NCBI RefSeq assembly: GCF_002078875.1
Contig: NC_034413.1
Location: 62,302,453-62,366,452, forward strand
Length of the DNA stretch: 64,000 nt
Origin: Numida meleagris
Lineage: Eukaryota > Chordata > Aves > Galliformes > Numididae
Direction: 5' to 3'
Shown here: positions 55,026 to 64,000 of the stretch, one piece after another
How the letters are laid out: each line of letters starts with the position of its first letter
Numbering within the stretch: the stretch's first letter is position 1
The notes under the pieces: generated by a model
Told to the model about the DNA's origin: nothing
What the model saw: the letters and a program-made list of their open reading frames with translations, nothing else
The model's database searches: none
Position numbers and translations under genes: made by a program

Positions 55026-58000
55026 CTGCAGGCACAGAAGCAGAGACACTCACATCACCCAATGCTTGCCTTTAACAGCCGTGCAAGCAGACCAGACTGA
55101 AAATAGCACCTATGGGGCAGGTGGGGCACATTAAGAAGGGTTACGTCTCTCCTGGTGCCCTTCCAGCTAATCTGGAAACATTTTTCCTAGAAGGCACGCA
55201 ATAACTATAGTCCCACCCCCTCCCCAGCAAATACTCAAAAATATACATTTTCTTAGCAAATATACATTTCCTCTTTGGAATCGCTCCAAACGTTGGCTCT
55301 GCCACTTTCTGCGCTGTGCAGGAAAGGAAAGAGCACGAACCACTGCTAATGAAAAATACTCTTCTTATAGCTTCCGAAGCTTTCGTGTACATCTCAATTA
55401 CTTCTGGAACCACGTAGGCCGGAAACTCTCTTCCTCTTTGAAATAAAAAGAGGAGACTTTCCTTCAGCCTCTTGTTCTCAGAGGGCAAGTTTAAGAAACT
55501 CTTACTGCACACTTGCAAGTCACAACTGGAAGCGCTGATACCGCTGACTTGGCCCTCTTTCATAGAATCATAGAATGGCTTGGGTTGGAAGGGATCTCAA
55601 AGGAAACTCAAAAATCTCCAACCCCCTGCCATGGGCAGGGGTGCCAACCACTAAATTAGGCACTAGATCAGGTAGTCAAGGGCCCCATCCAATCTTTGAG
55701 GATTTGGAGGTACCAAGGACCCATGGTTGCTTCCATCACTCTTGTACTTTAATAGGATGACTTTTTTTTATCTCAAATTCATTGATATGCCTTGCTTGGA
55801 TTTCAAGAAAACAGGGCTTAGGAGAAATGTGCAAGTGATTTCAATGCTATTTCTTGTAGCACAGCAGAGGTAGCTTAACTTCTCCCTTCTGATCCCTGGC
55901 CATCTCCCAGGGAAGTCAGCCAGCCTCCCACAGGGACCATCTGACAACAGGCAGGAGACAGGGCTGAGAAGCACCAAGGGACGACCAGGAGGAAAATGTG
56001 CTCCATCATCATAGTCGCACTGAGCTAAATTACAAACAACGGATCCGGCTGTACACTGAGGCGGAACAGGACAGCCAAGTGCCTGGGATACAGTGCAGTG
56101 GGGTCTGACTCACCGTGCAATGAGTAATTCTGACAGCACTTCCAGCACAGTCCCGTGCACCCTGTTCTCATTCTCACCTCCTCACCCCTGGCCTTGGCTC
56201 ACATTACAAATGCAGCAGACATTGTGAAGGGGGGAGAGAAGGGGAACAACCCCTCTTTCCAAATGAGACACACAAAGCATAGTGCATACCCTCACTCCTG
56301 TTCCATGTGGTTTATTTGCCCTGGGCTCTTATCCTGCTAACAGAGAACTGTGCAGCTTTAGGATACTGCCATCAGAGGCAGCAGTAGCTGTGTGAAGGGA
56401 ACTGTTCATGGCCAAAGAGGTTTGCCAGATAGGTGGGTCCTCAGGACAGCAACCCCATCCCACTCTCGCAGAGATCCTCTGGTCTGGCAGGGACAGTGAT
56501 GGGTGGTGATGCAGGAGACCCAGCTTGCCTGTTCTTGGCCATGCCATGGACCTAAATCCACAGGGATTCAAGAGAGATCCCACTGTCTTCAGCTTTGTCT
56601 CTTGAGCTGTCTCTGCCAACAAAGGTATGTGGCGATGTTATAGGGACTGTGGGCAAGGAGTTGGGGTTGGGAAGGTAAGCATAGGCACATGCCAATGTGT
56701 CCAAGTACCTGGACCTTCATTTATCTTAAAGAAGGCACCAAATCTGCACACCTAAAGCACAGCAGCTTGTATTGTGTGGTCTTCACTACAGTGTTTCCCC
56801 ATTGCAACAGGAAAGAAGCCAAACAGATTATGAACCACAAATCCTACTGAACTGTACAGCAGCAGAGACGGTCACTACTCCTGTGGGAATCCAAACACTA
56901 TGGAATTAATAATTAATAGGATCAAAATGAATTAACAAAACCAGTTAATAACCAACCATGCAAAAACCCTGAGGTCTTCTGGGAAGGAAAACTCCAGGAC
57001 GGCTGCAGGTGCAATCCCACAGAAACTCAACACTGAATGGTTCCTTTGCTGAAGGCCTTGTTTATTGTACTTTCCCCTGCAGCTATTGCTGCTTCCTCCC
57101 AAATTTCCCCTCTGAAACTTCAGCCCAGCTGGAACGTGCAGGCCCATTTCACCATTACCACAGCCACTGGGCTAACTGGAGCAATGAACTCTATTTGCTA
57201 TTAACTGGGAACTCTGAGTCTCCATCCAGGGAAAGATGGACTGCTTAAGGTAAGAAGACAGCCGACGTTTACACACATTAATGGATCAGGGAAGCAAGGA
57301 GCACTGCTTTGATCTCTGCCATGTGATTGGTACCAACCTGCATGAGGTGATCAAAACAGACTTAATCCAGCTGAACAGACTGAAATTCGCTGCTGCTCCT
57401 ACAGAAAAAAAAAGGCACAAAAAGTCAGTAAGTTGCCGATTCCCTCATAATAGCATTTTGCCATTGAAATTTTGCATAAAATCCCAAACCAGCATGTTTG
57501 TTACTAGCCCTCAGTACACAAAGATCAAGCGATTGTGAGAGCACTTTCAAAGTCTTCCCACTAGCTTCAGCTCTTGAAGCAAGAAAGCAGCCCAAATTTC
57601 CCATGGAGAGCAGCTATCCCTTCCCAGACTGACAGCTTGTTAAAATACCAGCAGAGGTGAGGCCAAAGCAAAGATACCAGGAGCAGTACCTTCTCCTCCT
57701 GAGACTGCAAAGCCCACTCCCACAGCTGGGATGGGGAGACTAAGGAGCTGTTTGGCTGGCCTAAGCCAGAGTGGCTGTGGTCTCACTGCTCCCTCCTGGC
57801 TGACCCCATGGAGAGCTGGTTTAGCTTATTACATCAACACCAAGGTTTTTGGAATTTTTTGTAGAGTTAATTTCCTGCACCGGCTTACTGCAGGGGCAGA
57901 CAAGTGCTGGAGCTGGCAGCAAAAGCAGTCCCAGAAGTTTGTGGTGAGGGATAGGGAGGAGAACAGAGACCCAGCAGAGCCTGCTGGATTTGGCTTAGGC

Positions 58001-61000
58001 TGCTGGAGGCCAAAAGAAAAGAGGAAGAACGTGTTGAAATCTTGGAGCATTCCTGTGGCAGAGCTACCACTCCCAAGGCCTTCATCTAGTCCCTAATCCA
58101 CAGCATCACTCAACCAGCATCCCACTATCTCTCTACACAGAGGGATCATTCTGTCTTTCAAACTCATGGATCAGTTGATGTAGCGTGGCCACAAGATAAC
58201 TTTCACTCACAAGCAAATAAAAATTAGACTGAACTCCGTGTGTTTATTTCTGACTTCTTCTTTGCCATCTAGTTCCAAGCCCCCTGCCAAGGGAAGGGAC
58301 ACCTTACACTAGAGCAGGATGCCCAAAGCAATCTCATCTCTTCGCCGCTCTCCCATACAGATAAACAGAAAAGAAATCAGTTGTAAAGATTGGTGAGTGA
58401 TATATTGATGGTTACTGAATAATACTAACTAATTTTCGGCTTCTCCCAGCATGGGTTTCTGAAATCTGGTATCTACTTACAATAACCTTTCATCTTGATA
58501 AATACAGGTGGCTATTTCTGAATTGTTTAAATGACACATGAACTCAGGTTCTTCTGACTTCTCTTATCTAGGTTTTCATAGGTGCTAAACAAAAAATAGC
58601 ACGTCCATACAATTTGCACCCATGTACACCCATACAAATGTATTTAAGCACCTACATGTGTATGTACGTGAGCAGGCACACGCTGTGCATGTATCACCCT
58701 CTCCCTTCAGAGAGGCAGACCAACGAAAATCTCTCCTGCCCCTGTGCCAAGGAGCTATAGACTCTCCTGAGCCGCTTTCTCAATGTGCTGCACTGTTTAA
58801 TTTTGAACTTGTTTAAGCCTATCACATGCCCAAACCTTTTTAAAGCCCTTTGCCTAAGAATATTTTCCCAGATTACGTTCCTGACATATTCAACCTGTTG
58901 AGATCTGAAATCAAAAGGCTCTCTTGTTTTGCAGTTATGAATGCTGGGATTTAATGAGATACTTGTCATAATTCCCATTTTCATTAAAGTTTTCTCAGGT
59001 GGTTTTAGATCGATTAATTAAGTTTATTAAAAAGTATTTGCAACAGATTTTTCTCATTGCCATGATATATTTGCACTCTGCAATCCCTGTTAACTCTTGG
59101 TGTCTGATTTTGCCATTTATAGTACAATAAGTAACACAACTAGCACGATGTTCAAACTATCAAACTCGTGCTAGCTACAGTTAGAATCAAATATTTAAGA
59201 GCTAGATATAAAATGTATTGAAACTGGCAAAGAAATGAAATCTCATCCTTCCTTGTGCCAGCTGCATAATAAACATAAGACTCTCAATTTGTAATTAAGT
59301 GAAATTAAAGCTTAATGAATTTTTAAGCAGATTTGATAATACAAAGAACACATAACTCACCCAGGGGGAGTCCTGGACTCACTTGGCCGATGTAGAAATA
59401 CAGAACCACCGCCGCCCCCAGGCTGACAAGGGTGTAGATCCACTGAATGACAAACATTATGATGAGGGACACAATTGCCTATTGAAAAGACAAGGTTTGG
59501 GGTCACTCCAGAATGAGATAGTGTACTGCTGTCAATGTGACAGCATTACCGTACTGAGCATTTCTTTTTAGGTGTCTGCCCAGGGATGGGGACATAACCA
59601 ACCATGCATGAGATCATACCTGGAGATGCTGAAGGCCAGGTTGGATGGGGCCCTGGACAGCCAGGTCTGCCGGGTGGAAACCAGTCCTCGGCAGGGGGCT
59701 AGGACTGGCTGGGCTTTAGGATGTCTTCCAACCCAACCATTCTACAAACTCCTGCACAGCCTGAGTCCTGCCCTCAGGAGCAGTGACACCGGCCTCAATC
59801 ACACAGGTGGATGGACACTCCTGGTGCAACAGGCCCTCTGGGAAACCACGTCATCTCCTGCCTCCAAAACACTCTGTGATGAGCAGCTTCTGGCCACGCA
59901 TCCAGTTTTATTGTTGTTATCACCACTCCAGACTCCAGATGATGACAAGCACTTAGGAGCTCCATTAATTATCGAGCCCAGAGAGTGCATTGGCGTATAA
60001 CCTCCAAAGATATCACCACTGGAGAGCAGCCTCCAGCATCCATCCCACCCACCCACCCACAAGACCTTTCCCCAGTAGTTGGCTGCTGGAAGCCTGAGCA
60101 GCACATTTGAAAAGTGGGTGTCAAACTCAATCTAAGGATTACATTAGAAGGGGTTTGTGTGTTGTTCAAAGGTGTTTGTTATATTGTACACATATCTACG
60201 AAATCCCCATCCATGCAGCAAAGCCATATGGTTCATTCATTATGCATATCTGACCCTTTTCCTGTCATCTGCCCATTAATCCATCTTCCCAAGATGAATT
60301 TAAATGTCCTCAGTGGCTTCAGGCAGAAGCTATTTACAAGTTATTTATTCTTGAAAGTAATGTGCTGGGGGAATGCTCCGCTTTTCTCCCTCAAAATGTG
60401 GAATTTCACAGTCAGGCTGCTCTGATCAGGAGTTTAGCAGTAATGAAATCCCACCCTAAGGTGGCATCAACTACTTCATAAATAAAAATAACATAGCTCT
60501 AAAACTGATATCTCACTCCACCCCCCAGCAGGCTGGGACACAGTGACAAGAGGGACTCGGTGTTTTTTTCCCCATCAGCCACACATCTCTAACTCTACAA
60601 AAGTCCTAAGATGACAGACTTTGAATTTGGATCTTCTGTGTTTGTTTTTGCTCGTTTAAATAACATCACCTGCCCTTCTCTTAATTTGAACTAGGGGGTG
60701 CTTGTTCCCATAAGCAATTAGTTCAGGTAAGCTGGGACACTAGAAACACAAAAGCCATTTTAAAATACTGCAGTGTATTTACACTGCACTAAGTGATGAA
60801 CTTCCTTCCATGTTTTACAAACACAAACCAATGCTCAAAATAAAATTACTTACACCAGCAAAGGAAACCCAGTAATTGCAGAATTTGGAGTAGAAGGATT
60901 TTTGAATTTGCTGAATTTCCAGCTCTGGACTTTGTTGTCTTGCAGATGATTCTGGAGGATAAAAAGAAAGAAAGAGAGATGTTACAAAGGAGCTGATGTG

Positions 61001-62436
61001 TCAGTCTTTTTCTACTTTACATTACCAGACTACAGGAACCAAAACGGAAATTCTGGCTGACAGTTGGGCATGGCAGAGTTTAACCATAACTTCTAAAATG
61101 AAAGCAAAAAAGACATGCAGGAAGGGAAAAAAAAGAAAGAAAGAAAAAGGAGGTTTACAGCTCTGGTATTGAGTCCATTTTAAGGTCACACATACATCAT
61201 CGTATGTGACGGAAACCAAGGCAGTTTCCATATTTGTAAAAGAAGAGAAATATAATATTGAATTGACTAACACTGATAGAAGACTACTGATCTGAGACAA
61301 CAACCTCCACTGTATCAAATACCCATAGTGCCAATGAAATGAATTCAGACTCTTAGCTGTGGATGACGAATTACAGCCTCCTCCTGCAGCATGGGGATCA
61401 TTTCATTTTGATAGCCAGAGCTTTAGGCTCGCAAAGCTCCATCTCTCCTACCCTGCATCATGGCAAAATAAGCCCCAAGATAATACTCAAAACCTTTTTA
61501 ATGCACAGCATTAAGAGCACATTTGTAGAATAATGAGTACGCAGTAAACAACCCTACACTAAATACAGTCCTGCCTGCTTTCCTGTGATTAATCTTCCAT
61601 AGGAAATTACATTGGAACTTCTCCTGTGATTCATTACGATGAACTCTATCCTCACCTGTAATAAAAGATATTATTGCTATGAATCACCGAATGACAGTCC
61701 CATATAAAGCTAGTTCCTCTCCTGCCTCCAGGAGGACCGAGGCTGTAAATCATTCCCTGTGAGTCCCTCTCCTGCAGCCCTCACCTTCCATCCCACGACC
61801 AGGGACCTCTGGTGCCTTGCTGCAGAGCTGCTCCCCATGCTCAGGTCCCTCGGATCCCTGGGGATCCGCAGCAGGTGATGAGCAGCACGGTCCCACCTCA
61901 CACTGCTGGCTTTTGGATGGGGGCTCCGTGGTCCCATCCCAGTCACAGCAAGCTGGAGGAGCATCATCGTCAAGATCCAAAAGAAAGCTGTCTTGTAATG
62001 TTTGCTTGGCTGGCTTCTTTGCTTTTTTCTGTTTGACTCTTTGCATTACATTCTCAGTTCCTTCCTTTTTGCCAGCACCTGGCTCGTTACGAAATGGTTT
62101 AAAAAGCTGGTCCATGTCTTTTGTGAATTCCATCAAGGTACCATTCGATCTGCTTTGAATTACTCCATCTGATACATGGCTGGAGGGCCTGCTGAAAATC
62201 AAAGGCTGGGAAGAGTGAGGAGGCTTAGTGTTTTCCACTGGTGTCTTGCCAGGTCTTTGCTGAACGTTGTAGCTCAAGGAGATTGAGAAATAGGAGTAGT
62301 CAACAGTAATATACGTCAACATGAAGTTGATGGTGACGATCGGAGCAAGAACATTCACTTGCCCAATGAAGACGAAAGCCATGGTGATCAGACTTGTTAA
62401 GCAAATTGCAGCCACTGGAGTCTTGTTGGGTCCTTT
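54860..62436 (-). CDS. SLC12A8: SLC12A8 (CCC9), C-terminal exons of a 12-TM-family transporter (5' part outside window)
   Basis: Four exons encode the last part of solute carrier family 12 member 8: two membrane segments, a long hydrophilic loop, a final membrane segment and the cytoplasmic C-terminus. SLC12A8 is a divergent member of the cation-chloride cotransporter family. Proposed substrates include polyamines, amino acids and nicotinamide mononucleotide, the last disputed. Identification is firm from segments such as [46 protein letters not shown] and [16 protein letters not shown], which match the family. The membrane exon ends in phase 0 but the last exon begins in phase 2, so one exon of length 3n+2 between 55025 and 59383 remains unidentified. 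Same-strand order with HEG1 and MUC13 matches mammals. Confidence 0.95.
55562..55725 (-). mobile_element. CR1 LINE 3' fragment
   Basis: Plus strand: catagaatcatagaatggct, 'tgggttggaagggatctcaa', 'ccaaccccctgccatgggca'. In an SLC12A8 intron. Confidence 0.88.
55726..59382 (-). other. SLC12A8 intron region with an unlocated exon
   Basis: Unique sequence apart from a CR1 scrap at 58266-58330. Family comparison predicts one short exon here (it would encode about 26 residues around an NFSFF-like motif). I could not find it. Confidence 0.4.
58266..58330 (-). mobile_element. CR1 LINE fragment without the 3' tip
   Basis: Plus strand: gccatctagttccaagcccc, 'ctgccaagggaagggacacc', 'actagagcaggatgcccaaa', typical of CR1 antisense. 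Confidence 0.75.
59383..59478 (-). CDS. SLC12A8: SLC12A8 final membrane-segment exon (96 nt)
   Basis: Acceptor TCAATAG, donor CAA|GTGAGT, phase 0-0, 32 codons. Encodes [20 protein letters not shown] and [12 protein letters not shown], a hydrophobic hairpin or long helix matching the family. Confidence 0.94.
59600..59745 (+). mobile_element. CR1 LINE 3' fragment
   Basis: Plus strand: 'gctgaaggccaggttggatg', 'gggccctggacagccaggtc', 'aggatgtcttccaacccaac' and cattctac, a CR1 3' end in sense orientation. Confidence 0.82.
60854..60951 (-). CDS. SLC12A8: SLC12A8 exon before the last membrane segment (98 nt)
   Basis: Acceptor CCTCCAG, donor GGT|GTAAGT, phase 1 to 0. Encodes [18 protein letters not shown] then [14 protein letters not shown]. 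The FCNYWVSF segment leads into the next membrane exon. Confidence 0.92.
61785..62436 (-). CDS. SLC12A8: SLC12A8 large exon: two membrane segments and hydrophilic loop (652 nt)
   Basis: Acceptor GCAATAG, donor GGAAG|GTGAGG, phase 0 to 1. Starts [19 protein letters not shown], then [20 protein letters not shown] and a long polar region containing [15 protein letters not shown] and [15 protein letters not shown]. The loop's later part is Cys/Pro-rich and poorly conserved. Confidence 0.95.
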
Positions 62437-64000
62437 CTATTGCATCAATAAAAGAAAATTATTTAAATTAATACCTGTGAGGCTCACCGTGAGGATCTCC
62501 ATTAGCTCAGCAGTAACAGGAGAACACCCCAGCAATCTGCAGGTACCCCATTAGTCACAAAATTCACCCCTATGCGTGCATAGCAGAGGCTCACTGCCTT
62601 AACAAATTAAAGAACAAACTGGAAGCCAAGAACTGCTGAGTTCCCACCTCACCTCTGATCCTTACTCAATCTTTGTCTTCGGAAAATTCATCCAGTCTCA
62701 CTCTATATCTCCATGGTAAAATATTAAAGCGGCAATAAACCTTCAGAAAGATTTGTGGGGCCTGTGGGAAGCCTGGGCTGTGTTCTGGCAATAAAACATG
62801 TTAATTACAGTTAACTGTTCATTTCTAATTTCTCTACAGGGCCCTACATTGCTGTCTGCTCAAAAGGCTTCTCACAAATTTTAATCTCAGGTCTAGTATG
62901 CCCTTCCTCGATCACTGCTGAAGAGTCAGCTGATGTGGTGCTAAGTGCCCATCAGAGCTCCTGTGAAGGCCCTTTTGGGATGCGGTTTGTCCCCAACACA
63001 CTACTGCTGGAAAAACAAGCTCCATTTCTAAAATTCTTGCAGGTTGGGAGCTTTTCCAGCAGTGTACAGCCGAGAGGAGGCACCTCAAAGGTGGGCTGAA
63101 AGGTGCTCTTCCAGCTCCCTTACACCAACAACAGCACGAGACCGGGAACATTTTCCATCCTACGTTTTCATTTACTGCATGTTCTTCTCTAATAAACACA
63201 CAGCTCAAATGGAAACTATTTCTATTTTCTCCACACTTACTTATTAATAGAAAAAGGAGACCAGTTCTGGACCTTACGCCTTTTCACAATGAAATGAGAA
63301 ATATGTCTCAAGGATAAATGAACTTGGTTCTCAGAAAGCATCTTAGCTATTAGAAAGACTTACTGAGATAGGGAACAGATGGTACGATCTCAGGATGCCT
63401 CTGGCTTAGGTTTAATACTACAGAAAACAATAGTGTCCTTCACATTAACCGGGGTTACATTGCTTACAACACTTTCCTAAACCATGGAAAAGAAGAACTG
63501 ATGTGGAACAGATTGTTAAGGGCAAGCTACGCTTATTAACTCTCCACGAACCAAATCTAGACAATTTTCAAGGTAGCAGAGAGAAGGAAGGGGAAGGTGA
63601 TCCGCCTTTAATTCCTCACCTCTTTCTGAGCACTTCACATTGAGGCACTTTGCCCAGTGTTCAGAGCAGAAAACACTACAGAAAGACAGAAAACTGCCGG
63701 AGAAGAGAGGGAATCAACTTCACAGTCCTTGGGCTAAATGACTGACAATTTGGCAAGAGCTGCCACGTGGAGAACAGCCTGTTCTGGGATTGCCTGACAA
63801 CTGTCCTGGGTAGCTGGAAGTTTTTGTTGTTGTTACCACTCCTGCCATAGCACTCCTGCTTCTCCTGCCATTACTTCTATTACTCTTATTACTGTTATTA
63901 TGGCTTTATTTTTCAAGAATTACATTGTGGAATATAAAATATAGGAAACCATTATAATTCTAAGACAAAGATACTTCAAAACATTCTTAAATGCTGATGT
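62437..64000 (-). other. SLC12A8 intron, right end of window
   Basis: No exon or interspersed repeat recognised. A degenerate ATT-rich tract lies near 63870-63910. Confidence 0.5.

Noticed and set aside
55141..55563. 140-codon minus-strand open frame next to the SLC12A8 last exon
   Set aside because: No similarity to SLC12A8, no phase-compatible splice sites, ends at a CR1 tail; likely chance.
56115..56180. Candidate missing SLC12A8 exon ending at a GTGAGT donor with two leftover bases
   Set aside because: The donor and phase fit, but the peptide ([12 protein letters not shown]) does not match the expected NFSFF-type exon and an in-frame stop lies just upstream with no convincing acceptor.
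1..64000. CRISPR arrays, prokaryotic operons, integrated virus or tRNA/rRNA genes
   Set aside because: No regularly spaced repeats, no viral gene set, no cloverleaf or rRNA core sequence noticed; all content fits a bird chromosome.

Overview
The window is vertebrate nuclear DNA, almost certainly from a bird and most likely a galliform (chicken-like) species. It carries many truncated CR1 LINE fragments (3' ends rich in ATTCTATGATTCT-type octamers) and no Alu, L1 or B-type repeats. Introns are short, and the gene order MUC13-HEG1-SLC12A8 is, to my knowledge, also that of human 3q21. All three genes lie on the minus strand. There are two assembly gaps, 3193-3292 (exactly 100 N) and 49507-49797.

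Region by region: (1) 1-6678 is the 5' part of a MUC13-like cell-surface mucin: signal-peptide exon, an array of tiny Thr/Ser-rich exons of 51-60 nt, one EGF exon and the first two exons of a SEA domain. The remainder lies beyond position 1. (2) 6679-13157 is intergenic. It holds a 5'-truncated CR1 element (about 9830-12000) with a second CR1 3' end nested inside, and a perfect 24-bp palindrome. (3) 13158-49406 is HEG1, read right to left. It has a signal-peptide exon inside a CpG island, a 10-kb first intron, ten consecutive phase-1/phase-1 mucin-like exons, one EGF exon, three SEA-like exons, a second Cys-rich EGF-type unit, a transmembrane exon and a two-exon cytoplasmic tail ending in RRRDYF. 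A long probable 3' UTR follows. The visible HEG1 exons sum to 5301 nt in one open frame (1766 codons plus stop). (4) 49800-54860 is intergenic plus the SLC12A8 3' UTR. (5) 54860-64000 holds the last exons of SLC12A8 (CCC9); its 5' exons lie beyond the window.

Functionally, MUC13 and HEG1 are neighbouring single-pass mucins with the same domain order and nearly the same exon lengths and phases, which points to an old tandem duplication. MUC13 is known as an epithelial surface mucin. HEG1 is known as an endothelial and cardiac receptor whose tail binds KRIT1. SLC12A8 belongs to the cation-chloride cotransporter family and is an unrelated neighbour. I found no prokaryote-like, viral or otherwise novel multi-gene system. 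The notable content is exon-level evolution of the two mucins and several DNA fold-back structures.
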